This document shows, in pieces, positions 1 through 7,660 of a stretch of DNA of 11,086 bases (positions are counted from its first letter, which is position 1; each line of letters starts with the position of its first letter). The stretch lies in assembly GCA_025331435.1 (NCBI GenBank), contig JAIWNI010000328.1, positions 1 through 11,086 on the forward strand, given 5' to 3'. This DNA is from Choanephora cucurbitarum (Eukaryota > Mucoromycota > Mucoromycetes > Mucorales > Choanephoraceae). The position numbers and the translations under genes were made by a program. The notes below the pieces were generated by a model that was given only the letters and a program-made list of their open reading frames with translations, was not told where the DNA came from and did not search any database.

Positions 1-1
1 T

Positions 2-3000
2 TGCTTCGATAATCTCTTCTTTACTACCACGGGGAACAACAGGTAAAACTTGTCGAAAGTCACCACCAAACACAATGAGTTTCCCACCAAAAGGAACATT
101 TGCAAGTCTTTCGTCTCTTTGCTTCATAATGTCTCTAAATGACCTATCGACAGTTTCAAGAACATCACGACTGATCATTGAGGCTTCATCCCATACAATT
201 AGAGCAGACATGGCTACTAAATGAGCCGCAGGTGACTTGGGTCTCATATTACAAATGGAAGCAGTACTACAATCCAAAGGTATTTTAAACCTGGAATGTG
301 CTGTACGTCCACCTTTTAATAAGAGTGCAGCTGTTCCACTGACTGCAACGGAGAGAGCAATATTGTTTGTTCGTCGTATGGCATGCAACATAGCATTGAA
401 AAGGTATGTTTTACCGGTTCCGCCTGGGCCATCAAGAAAAAAAAGATTGCTATTAAGATGGACAGGGGCTACATCATCTACCATTTGACCTCTTTCGAAT
501 GCAGCAATAATTGTGCTAAATATCAACCGCTGGTTTTCGTTGAAAGGCAAGTTTGCGGGATCAAACGGAGACAGCATTGCTTCTCGACAAAGTTCACGTT
601 GCTCTTGCACGTTTCTATTGACATTTTGACCATCATTTGTATGACGGTTTCTTGTATCAATAGTAGGCATTTCAAATCCATTGAAGTTCGTAATGGAAGC
701 GTTTTGAGCACTCAAGATGTCATCAATGTCCAAGAGAGAATTGCCATACGCAACTTTTCTCATTTCATCCGTCAAGACGGGTATCTCGTCTGTCAGATAA
801 GACCTTTGAGCCATTAGGTAGTCATCTGAGAGATTATCTTTGTGTGAGTTCCAGAGTCGAAATGGATCTGCTGGTTCACAAAACAAAAGAATAATTGCAA
901 ACAGTTTTCTTAGCATTATAGCAGACTTGAAGGTATTAGCCTCCAGCAAACAGAGATCCCATTGTTCGTCGTCAGCTAAAAGGCCTTTAGCCCGAGCTGC
1001 ATCTTGAAAGGTGCCATACAACACCCCATTGACAGTTCTTATGTCTTCGAAGCTTGTTGCTCCACGAACATGATTCAGCAACATGCGAAGATAGAACTTT
1101 TCAGGGTCTCTTGGAGATACCGAGTAGATTCTACCGATAGTTTCATGTAGACCTCTTTGTCTTTGTTTCCATTTACATTCCCTCTTGTGCCAAGTGTAAT
1201 ACTCAGGAAATTCAGTGTAAAGGAATTGACGTCCATAAGGATCTACTCGATTACACTCAAACCAAGCAGTAAGTGTTGTATTTCTGGTGGCAGCATTTGA
1301 TGTCAAGACGTCATGCAAATCTGCGCCTTCTTCAAAAATTACAGCTTGTTGCCCAGGAAGATGTATGCCTAAACGTTGATGATGAGGATACTCTTTGTGA
1401 AGTGAGAAGCCAAAGATACGCCATGCAGCTTCAGGTGCTGAAACATAACGTGCGTCTACAAAATGGTTTATCTCATCATGTACAACTGCATCCTGATTGT
1501 CGGTATTTTGTTGTTGTTGATTGCTATTGCTGATGACTACATTTGCTCTATCATGGCCTTTGTAGACATATTTATAGATATATTTGACAGCCGAGACGGT
1601 ACTGCAAACTTCTACATTGATATGTGCATCATACTTGGTACATAAATAAATGTTATGGGGTACTACCCAAGAATTGTCCAACAAAACACCATTTCTTTTC
1701 ATCACACATCTACCATCCCTTCTTCTTCTATAAACCGGATAGCCAGATTCAGCAGTAACAGTGGCCTCAACCAATTTTTTCGGAAATCCCTTCGAACATT
1801 TTCCGTCTTTCATACAGACAGCTCTTGGATCAAGAGAGCCACATGGGCCGTGCATCATGTTTTTTGAAACAGTGGCATGTGCCAAAGGAAACTGATTGTG
1901 ATCAGGGATCTCAGCAGAAACCACCTTGTCGTAGTCATCTGCATTTCTCAACTTGTCTTCAGGTCTTAAAATAATCAATATATGGGCATGAGGTAGCCCA
2001 CGTTTTTGAAATTCAATGACACTGACATGACCAATTACTTTTCCCAAAATATGGTTTTTCGTAAGGTCATTCATCAACTCCTTGTACTTCAAACGAAAGA
2101 CTCGAGTACACAAATCCGGTCTGTCAGCAGCACTTTGACCGAACAAAAGCTCATTCGTGATTTCAGGCCAGGTTGGGTTGCAAGTGAATGTAATAAAGTA
2201 GTCGGGCTTGCCAAGCCTTCTTACGATACTCATTGAATCTTGGTAAAGCTGGGCCATGTGTCTAGGTCCACCAATGAAAGTGCTTGGAAGAATGACTTTC
2301 AAACCAAGAGAGTTGGCATTAGTATCGTCATGAGCGACTGCATCTTGGAGCCCACGGTATAACTCAATTCGAAGGCTAGATTGGTTGTTACGAATGAAAT
2401 TCAATCGAAATTGCTCAATCTTAGCATACATATCAACAATGTATTGATGGAAAAGCTTTCCGTACAAATGAAGATGATGAGTTGAGCCTCTATACATGAG
2501 GCGAAAACTGTAATACTGCATTGCAGTTACTCTTACTCCACTCAATGACACACAGTCCTTATTCCAACCACATTGACCATCAGGGAAAAGCAAGACATAT
2601 GCCATGGGGTCATACATTTGATTCAGCTCACTAATTCTTTGGAGTCCTCCATCCTTAGGTCGAACAACAATATCCCTATGCTTGGCTTGCTCATCTTCTT
2701 GGCGTCTACCGCTACCCAGAAGAAGAATACCAATCTCAGTCGAAGTGGTAGGTGCATTGTATCTTCTAGGATCAGGTGCACCCTCAGCCTTAAAGACCAT
2801 CGAGATATCACTAACTTGGTCAGGATTTTCTTCAACAAATTGGGCCATAGTTCTGAAATCTCTAACGATGGGATTGTTCTCATGCATAAGGCGTTGCAGC
2901 TGCTCTAATGTTTGAACATCGAGATGATTGGCAACTGAGTGTCTGTTGTTGATCTCATTGCTTGCATCAAATACATAGATTTGAGCAAAGGCTGGTGTTG

Positions 3001-3753
3001 CATTCTCAGCTGGAAGAAGGGATCCAATTCTATGGTATATGTTCCCATGAATTCTGAATGCGTATGCACCACCTCGAGAGTTTTGGACACTGCTATCCAA
3101 GTTTACGCCCATTGATACAAAGCCAAGAGCGGTATTGTAGCCACGTACATTTTTCTTGAATTCCTTGCTTCGGTTATCGTTGTTCTGTAACAAACCTGCA
3201 ATCAATTCAGGAGTAGGTGGCAAAGGATTCAAGACGTATTTGCCCAAACCACAACAAAGTTGGTATCTTGCGGTTGAGACACCACCTTCAGCACGTTCTT
3301 CAGGCCACATAAAGGCGTCACAAAAAGGACATCTATAAGACATTCTACCAAAGCTGTGTCTTTCTGGAAGACAATCAGTCTGCATGGCTATTCTATCATT
3401 GATAGAATTGTTTTGTACAGCATTGGGAGGCGTGTACAAAGGACAAAGGCGGTTAGTTCTACGCGAGTGTCCAAATTGATGGCATGCTGAACATTGAGCG
3501 GTGGAAGTTTGCTGACTTTCAGGGTTAACCGAATTATCAATAGCATCAACTTCCATGGGGTCGTTAAGCTATTAAGGTATGAAGCAATTAGAAAAAGTTA
3601 TTTATAAGGTATTCTAAAGTCTGGAGTATTGTTTACAGTGGCAGTAGCTTCAATAGAATTAGCATTAGCAGGATTGAGAGGGCATCCTCTAAAGGTTCTA
3701 CGGCTATGACCTGGCTGGTTGCATGAAGCACAAATTGGTTCGCTGTTTGACAT
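2..3753 (-). CDS. Helitron Rep-helicase transposase (element A), 3' part missing
   Basis: Rolling-circle transposase expected to nick, unwind and transfer one DNA strand. I translated the minus strand by hand: the frame is open with no stop from the ATG at 3556 to the left edge (1185 codons). Joining 3637-3753 to it through intron 3569-3636 gives 1228 codons, and that numbering is used here. In order: zinc knuckles C8-x2-C-x4-H-x7-C and C65-x2-C-x4-H-x7-C; a Helitron N-terminal Cys cluster with CPFC (about 119-122) and a CC pair (144-145); the Helitron_like_N region; the HUH motif of Rep in GLPHAHILI (H566, H568); the paired-Tyr motif KYIYKYVYKG (about 701-710, probably Y702 and Y706); then a PIF1-type helicase with Walker A GPGGTGKT (1086-1093), Walker B WDEAS (D1166, E1167) and GGDFRQVLP (D1209). 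Helicase motifs IV-VI lie beyond the window. The intact frame suggests a recently active copy. The family call is secure; the start codon is less so. Confidence 0.93.
3569..3636 (-). other. Candidate 68-nt intron in the element A transposase
   Basis: Reading on the minus strand, a GTAAAC donor begins at 3636 and a TTAATAG acceptor ends at 3569, with a CTAAT branch-like motif about 20 nt before the acceptor. The donor falls exactly between codons, and the sequence after the acceptor runs in frame through Leu-Asn-Asp-Pro into the ATG at 3556. Splicing therefore fuses an upstream 39-codon zinc-knuckle exon to the main frame. Unspliced, the upstream frame ends at a TAA (3598-3600) after 51 codons. 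The donor is not ideal, so this is a model, not a proven intron. Confidence 0.6.
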
Positions 3754-3832
3754 GTTTATAACTTTTAGTAAAAAGTAAAGAAAAGGTTCAGGGGAATCTT
3801 TTTTCGACTCAGATTTAAGTATAATTAATTGA

Positions 3833-3902
3833 CAGTTGACTGTTTTTTAGGATCATCTACTTTTATTCATTTTTATAAGCAGTGACTGTTTTTTACGATC
3901 CG
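3833..3902. repeat. Two near-identical 22-23 bp direct repeats, possible Helitron 5' ends
   Basis: Copies at 3833-3855 and 3880-3902 share the plus-strand core TGACTGTTTTTTA followed by G or C and then GATC. They differ by one extra T and that G/C change, and lie 46-47 bp apart. Each contains a small dyad (ACAGT/ACTGT or CAGT/ACTG). On the minus strand each reads A^TC followed by a shared 5' sequence, as expected of a Helitron left end. They sit just upstream of element A. Confidence 0.6.
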
Positions 3903-3962
3903 TAATTTCTGTTATTTTTATATTATAATTTGGGCATGATTGTGAAGTTAATAATAACTCAC

Positions 3963-4601
3963 CTTGTTCTTGCGGTTACAGGCATTCTTGCGACTGATGA
4001 TGCGTGCCTTCTCAACATCAGACCTCTTTGCATCCTTGTCAGCTTGCTTTAGATACTTGAGTCGATTATGCAAAACAAACTGGACATATTTCTTGATGCT
4101 TGACTCCATCCATCTGTATTCTCTTAATATGTTTTGCAAATCTTCATGAACGAGAAACATGTTGGTAATCGTCTTGACATGCAACTGGTTTGTTTTTCCT
4201 TTCATGAGTGATTCATCCAGGTCCCAACCTTGTCCTGCAAGAGCGTTTCCTTCACAGTCAATGATGGTTTTCTGTAAGAAATACGTGAGTAAAGATATGT
4301 CTAACTTATGGCTATTGTCTCTTACTCTCAATCCCTCTAATTCATCAACAGAACCAGGAAATCCATGATGCTCAGAATCTTGAGCCTTGTTGGCAAACAT
4401 AGCCTTGAGCTCTTCATTTTCCTTGATGAGTCGGCTGATGAGCTCTTCGCTCTTTTGTTGAGCTGCTTCAACCTTGCCAAGGTTTGCCTCAAGCTGTCTA
4501 ATTCGGCGCTGGTCAGCAGTAAGAGAGCTTCCACGGTACTCTGGATGTTGACGACGAGGAGCACTGCTAGCTTGTACTTCAGGGATGTTTCTGTTAGACA
4601 T
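3963..4601 (-). CDS. Hypothetical coiled-coil protein, first exon
   Basis: I do not recognise this family. The ATG at 4601 opens 213 codons up to a strong splice donor, AAG^GTGAGT, at 3963/3962; reading on without splicing adds only four residues before a stop (3948). Residues 1-27 are polar and low in complexity. Residues about 28-72 are charged with a heptad-like pattern of Leu, Ile and Val, a likely coiled coil. Residues 95-175 look globular and helical. The last 35 residues are very basic (Lys/Arg-rich), perhaps for nucleic-acid binding or nuclear import. A TATA box lies about 75 bp upstream, and the gene shares its promoter region with the divergent plus-strand locus. No good acceptor follows within about 200 bp before element A begins, so the gene is probably interrupted or continues past the transposon. 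It could also be Helitron cargo. It looks expressed; its function is unknown. Confidence 0.6.
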
Positions 4602-4676
4602 GTTGTAAGTAATTTTGAAAGAGAGTATAGACCAATAAGGGTAAGGTAGAGTTATTGCATTGTCACTAGAGTCTTT

Positions 4677-4686
4677 TATTTATATA
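4677..4686 (-). promoter_or_regulatory. TATA box of the coiled-coil gene
   Basis: The minus strand reads TATATAAATA about 75 bp before the ATG at 4601, a normal spacing for a fungal core promoter. A CCAAT-type pentamer (plus strand, 4632-4636) lies between the two. Confidence 0.5.
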
Positions 4687-4847
4687 CTTGTGCTATATTT
4701 AGCTGTCTGATCATTTTGGTTTGAAATATTCAAGATACGTGAGCTGAGTATATGTCGACTGCAAGTGAAATACCAATAAAAATTTTACTCACGTCGCTTT
4801 GTCCTTTTTTTTTCCTTTTTCTCTTTCCTTTAGTTTTCTACTGGTTC
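4687..4847 (+). promoter_or_regulatory. Promoter of the divergent plus-strand locus
   Basis: This A+T-rich intergenic stretch ends in a long pyrimidine tract (about 4801-4840) just before an ATG at 4848. Such CT-rich blocks commonly mark transcription starts in fungi. Together with the minus-strand TATA box it suggests a bidirectional promoter between two divergent transcripts. No specific operator is recognised. Confidence 0.35.
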
Positions 4848-5312
4848 ATGGTAAGTAATTTGTATTATAGATATACTTATACTTATGCAAACACTCTGAA
4901 ATTGATTTCAAACAGGCAATAATTGAAAGCTATGACTACTATTGGTGCTTGTCTTAAGGTAGTTCTTTTACTTTCTTTTTATTTTCATCATCATAGTCTT
5001 AATAACGCTTTTGAATATTATAGGGGTTGCCTGTCTGGTAATGTAGCCTGTAGACACGCTTTTGCTGCCACACTGAGTTGTCATGATGTGTTAGGGTAAG
5101 CTGCTTCTTTTGAAAATAATTCTCTTCGCTAACACCTTTTTTATGTAGTTGCTGAGGTCTTTGGGTTTCTTTCTTGTTCTATAAAGGATCTATAATGATT
5201 ACAAAGGTAATACTTATACTATTTATTTTTTACCATTCGTTTCTAACATCATTATCTATTTTACTAATAGGTGCCTAGGCTTTTTTCTTTCGCTGCCTGC
5301 TAAGCCCTGCAA

Positions 5313-5417
5313 ATGACGGTTTTTCTGTATCCCGGCGAAACTATACTGTTTCGAGGCTTTTACTGCATCCTGCTCAAGATCTCAAAGCGCAAGCGTAAGA
5401 ATAAAGCTCCCCATTAG
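5313..5417 (+). CDS. Short ORF, 34 codons, in the last candidate exon
   Basis: ATG at 5313, TAG at 5415-5417. The product is hydrophobic at first and ends in a strongly basic stretch rich in Lys and Arg (about residues 22-31). No family is recognised and no ribosome-context signal supports it. It is the longest frame of the candidate spliced transcript, so it is noted as the only possible coding part; it may be chance. Confidence 0.15.
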   Translation: MTVFLYPGETILFRGFYCILLKISKRKRKNKAPH

Positions 5418-5567
5418 CATTTCCTGTACAGGCGTCAAAAAAGTGGCTGAAGACGAAGCGAGTAAAGGTAAGTAACGGAAGGGGATCCTGGTATCATCGA
5501 AAAAAATTTGCACCAATAGATCAACAGATCGTGGTAGCATTTGGATTATATATAGTAGTATTTTTTG

Positions 5568-5597
5568 TAAATAAACCAATAAAATAAACGAATAAGC
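5568..5597 (+). terminator. Possible polyadenylation region
   Basis: Two AATAAA hexamers and related A-rich words are packed into 30 bp (AAATAAACC, AATAAAATAAACG), following a TATATATAG stretch. This is consistent with the 3' end of the plus-strand spliced locus. Confidence 0.3.
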
Positions 5598-5600
5598 CAA

Positions 5601-5834
5601 TATTCAATCGCGTCATTTAAGCTATTTTCAAACATCAGTGTTCTAAAGGACGATGTCCCAGGAAGGAAGGGGAAGTGATCTAAATAAAGCATACATCTTT
5701 AAACTAAGGTCGAATTGCAAAGAAGTGAATTTCAATAATTGTGTAATAATGTAACGTCAATGGACCTATGAGATATATCAAGCAAAGCGCCGAAGAAATT
5801 CAAATGATCCAAAAAGGCAAGAGAGATCGAAAGT
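5601..5834. other. Intergenic, nothing recognised
   Basis: A+T-rich sequence with frequent stops in all frames and no repeat, RNA gene or splice pattern that I can support. Confidence 0.5.
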
Positions 5835-5835
5835 C

Positions 5836-5845
5836 TATATAAAAA
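5836..5845 (+). promoter_or_regulatory. TATA box before a duplicated short ORF
   Basis: TATATAAAAA lies 25-34 bp before an ATG at 5870, which opens 27 codons (stop 5951-5953). The spacing fits a transcription start very near that ATG. The dependent transcript is unproven. Confidence 0.35.
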
Positions 5846-5868
5846 CAACGAATAAAAGTAAAGGATAG

Positions 5869-6154
5869 CATGGAGACAGACAGTGAAATAGTGTCAGAAT
5901 CATGGCAGAATACGGCAGATCCTGCTATTAATTTTTTGACAGTTGACAGGTGATCTCCAATGGCGACAGACAAATCTCGTCTGCATAAAAAAGTGTCAGA
6001 ATCCTTTCAGAATCCGCCGGTGCCTGACATTTGCAGTTTCGTGGCAATCTCCGACCTCGACATCCATTATCAGAATCTTGGTAAATCTGGCAGATTCTAC
6101 CAAGATTCTGCCAATTTTTTTCCTGACGTGTCTACGCATGATCTGCATTCATGA
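5869..6154 (+). repeat. Imperfect tandem duplication carrying two short ORFs
   Basis: Two stretches start alike: ATGGAGACAGACA at 5870 and ATGGCGACAGACA at 5960. They are followed by the shared words GTGTCAGAATC (5891 and 5993) and CAGAAT, with about 12 bp of extra sequence in the second copy. Their products also resemble each other (MxTD...VSES-x-QN). The first frame is 27 codons and ends at a possible CAG^GTGATC donor (5950/5951 side); the second runs 64 codons to 6154. No family is recognised. It may be a decayed repeated gene or part of a small nonautonomous element. Confidence 0.4.
6071..6110. repeat. Near-perfect 19-20 bp inverted repeat
   Basis: Arms at 6071-6089 and 6091-6110 pair over CAGAATCTTGGTA and AATCTG, with one bulged C and a single central G. 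It would extrude as a cruciform or fold as a hairpin with almost no loop. It lies inside the second short ORF of the duplicated region, where the word CAGAATC is already repeated. Confidence 0.8.
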
Positions 6155-6438
6155 TAGTGTTTAATTCATTGGTAAATCTCTGTTGTCGACCTTGTTATGC
6201 ATGAAATTCACTGAAGCACCTGAAAGAAAATCTCGATGTTACTTCTTTTGGAACAAATACAAGATGCATGAAAATGGAAAGTACCCATCATCGTTCGTAA
6301 CCACATTTATCAGCCCACTTCACCTTCTCTCATTTCACTATTTTTCCTATCAAATGTTACTAGTCCTAATCTTATTTTTGTATCTTATTTTATTTTGCTC
6401 ATGGGAAATTGCTTAGCAATTTGTACTCTATCACGGTC
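6155..6438. other. Intergenic, pyrimidine-rich leader
   Basis: A 77-codon frame at 6183-6416 has no recognisable family and ends in a chance-like hydrophobic run from T-rich DNA, so I do not call it. The pyrimidine-rich stretch 6305-6400 could instead be the leader of the ORF that starts at 6439. Confidence 0.3.
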
Positions 6439-6756
6439 ATGGATTGGGATACACGTTGTAACTCTTTATCAATTTTAATAAAGAAAAGCTATAAATATGA
6501 TTATATTTGTGAAGAAATAAAGACAAGCTTTGGAGAAGATAACTTTAAAAAAACGAGATCTTTGGATATTTTTCTTTCTTTTGTGAAAAAGAACCCCTTT
6601 GGATTATTTGATTATTTCAGTCTGATCAAATACCGCAAGAACATTTTTGGTGAATACTTTCTGTATCTATTGATAACTCAAGAATTGGAAGATCTTTTGG
6701 TTGAAAAGATAAAATTGCTTGGAGTAATAGAAGAAAGTGATAGTCAAGAAATTTAA
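6439..6756 (+). CDS. Hypothetical protein, 105 codons
   Basis: I do not recognise this product. The frame is open from 6409, but the ATG at 6439 follows a pyrimidine-rich stretch and has a better context. The protein begins MDWDTRC, is rich in Lys, Ile, Leu and Phe, and is predicted by eye to be mostly helical with amphipathic character. There is no signal peptide, clear membrane span or zinc motif. An uninterrupted 105-codon frame in such A+T-rich DNA is mildly unusual. It may be a small gene, a single exon or a fragment. Confidence 0.3.
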   Translation: MDWDTRCNSLSILIKKSYKYDYICEEIKTSFGEDNFKKTRSLDIFLSFVKKNPFGLFDYFSLIKYRKNIFGEYFLYLLITQELEDLLVEKIKLLGVIEESDSQEI

Positions 6757-7137
6757 GAAATATATAAAAGAAACAAGAAGGAAGAACTTTTGGCGTTGAA
6801 CTCAAATCTTGATAACTGGTTGATTCTCTCTGGAAATACTGGTTATATTTTATTTTTATTGTACTTTTGAAACCATACTTTGTTGTCACAAATTTCGTTT
6901 TATACTTTGTTGGATTCGCTCCTCCTCCTCCCCTCCTCTAAATCATCATTCAATCTTTTGCTGTTGATTTCGCTGATTACAACTCGAAGATTCCGTATAA
7001 TAAACAACTCAACTCATACATCTCTGCTGCTTCATTTTTGATTGGGAACTCACCATCATACCTTGACACTTTCTTTGTCCTCTTAATATTTTCTTAGGAT
7101 GTTCAACAATAAGTCACGTGACACTACAGCCAATGAG
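6757..7137. other. Intergenic with promoter-like and LTR-like words
   Basis: Contains a TATATAAAAG box (6761-6770), a CTCCTCCTCC tract (6919-6941) and an AATAAA (6999-7004), in the order seen in many promoters and in LTRs of retrotransposons. No TG...CA termini or target duplication could be found to define an LTR. A perfect 10-bp palindrome GTCACGTGAC (7113-7122) contains a CACGTG E-box, a possible bHLH site. Confidence 0.25.
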
Positions 7138-7170
7138 TGTTAGTACCATGTCTGAACCATGGTACTAACA
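7138..7170. repeat. Perfect 13-bp inverted repeat, 7-nt loop
   Basis: TGTTAGTACCATG (7138-7150) and CATGGTACTAACA (7158-7170) are exact reverse complements. The outer TGTTA...TAACA resembles LTR termini, but the 33-bp unit is far too short for an LTR. It could be a hairpin remnant of a transposon end. Confidence 0.85.
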
Positions 7171-7448
7171 TTATGTTTACTCCACTTTTTTATTTGACCT
7201 CAGATGTCTCCACGAAAAATCATCCTTTTCAAATTCTGATTAAATATTATGAATCCCTTAGGTCTCCTCTACATATGTGCTAACTTTGAAGCAGTTTGAC
7301 AAAGGCTTCAAATTTGGGTATTTTTTGGGTGATTTGAGTACTTGATGGATTTTTTATAAAGTAATTTTTTAGCACTTCTCAAAAATATTTTTTCTATTTT
7401 TCTAATTCAGATTTTTGCTTCAGGCCGAGGAGTTTGAAATTTCTTTTT
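7171..7448. other. A+T-rich sequence with a short hairpin
   Basis: No gene is seen. TTTGAAGC (7285-7292) and GCTTCAAA (7305-7312) form an 8-bp stem with a 12-nt loop. The rest is T- and A-run-rich sequence of the kind found at transposon ends. Confidence 0.3.
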
Positions 7449-7476
7449 AGGGCGTTTTCTCAGTAGGAGAAGCCCT
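7449..7476. repeat. Small hairpin near the 3' side of element B
   Basis: AGGGC(gtt)TTCTC pairs with GAGAAGCCCT around a 5-6 nt loop. On the minus strand the hairpin is followed directly by CTAA. Helitron-like elements carry a short 3' hairpin near a CTRR end, so this is a candidate end for element B. Confidence 0.4.
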
Positions 7477-7498
7477 ATTACTTTCGTTTTTCAAAATC

Positions 7499-7593
7499 TG
7501 TCACAACATTTAAGTCACCGAAATTTGTCCCAAAAACACCTTCCTAAAGGGGCAAGAGATGGGACAAATTTCGGTGACTTAAATGTTGTGACA
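7499..7593. repeat. Perfect 34-bp inverted repeat, 27-nt loop
   Basis: The arms at 7499-7532 and 7560-7593 match base for base as reverse complements (TGTCACAACATTTAAG... against ...CTTAAATGTTGTGACA). The similarity continues outward imperfectly (TTACTTT near 7478 against AAAGTAA near 7602). It lies 127 bp beyond the stop codon of the element B transposase. It may be a foldback/MITE insertion or part of element B's 3' end. Confidence 0.9.
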
Positions 7594-7660
7594 AAAAATG
7601 AAAAGTAAAAACAAATTATATATATAATATCCCTTTCTACATTTTCCCTCTCATTTCTCG

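Larger units (their letters stand above)
1..3898 (-). mobile_element. Helitron element A, 3' end outside window
   Basis: The element is defined by its intact Rep-helicase frame. Helitrons usually begin with TC at an A^T target. On the minus strand two such starts lie upstream of the gene, A^TCCTAAAAAACAGTC (element start 3852) and A^TCGTAAAAAACAGTC (start 3898); I took the outer one as the limit. The 3' hairpin and CTRR end would lie left of position 1. No clear TATA box is visible before the ATG at 3753, only an A+T-rich stretch. The element's presence is certain; the 5' boundary is an inference. Confidence 0.7.
4831..5600 (+). ncRNA. Candidate spliced transcript with four mini-introns, little coding capacity
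   Basis: Four successive intron signatures occur on the plus strand: 4851-4915 (GTAAGT...AACAG, 65 nt), 4959-5023 (GTAGTT...TATAG, 65 nt), 5096-5148 (GTAAGC...GCTAACA...TGTAG, 53 nt) and 5207-5270 (GTAATA...TTCTAAC...TAATAG, 64 nt). Every donor follows a G, and at least two introns carry CTAAC branch motifs. The exons between them are 43, 72 and 58 nt. A weaker fifth donor (AAAG^GTAAGT) starts at 5468. The spliced exons give no open frame above about 15 codons until a 34-codon ORF in the last exon. AATAAA-like signals at 5568-5597 may mark the 3' end. This could be a noncoding RNA, an upstream-ORF-rich leader or a decayed or captured gene. The splice pattern is seen; the RNA itself is inferred. 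Confidence 0.4.

Noticed and set aside
383..817. Plus-strand 144-codon frame
   Set aside because: It is the opposite strand of the Helitron helicase region, whose own frame is open and full of conserved motifs.
3873..3962. 54-nt intron (3909-3962) finishing the coiled-coil gene with 11 more codons
   Set aside because: Branch-like motifs are too close to the donor or the acceptor, and the added residues are encoded within the repeat copy.
3594..4612. Similar start contexts AACATGTC[T/A]AACAG of the transposase exon and the coiled-coil exon
   Set aside because: Only about 14 bases match and the downstream proteins are unrelated; too short to claim common origin.
5382..5600. Minus-strand 72-codon frame with a hydrophobic start
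   Set aside because: It lies antisense to the candidate spliced locus, in T/A-rich DNA that gives chance hydrophobic runs; no family, promoter or splice support.
6626..6889. Minus-strand 87-codon frame
   Set aside because: Mostly antisense to the orphan ORF at 6439-6756, low-complexity composition, no recognisable motif.
6355..7170. Possible solo LTR (TATA box, CT tract, AATAAA, end CTAACA)
   Set aside because: The TGTTACTAG start and CTAACA end match over only five bases and no target-site duplication flanks them.
7105..7180. Helitron 3' end formed by the 7138-7170 hairpin
   Set aside because: No CTRR end follows within about 15 bp on either strand.
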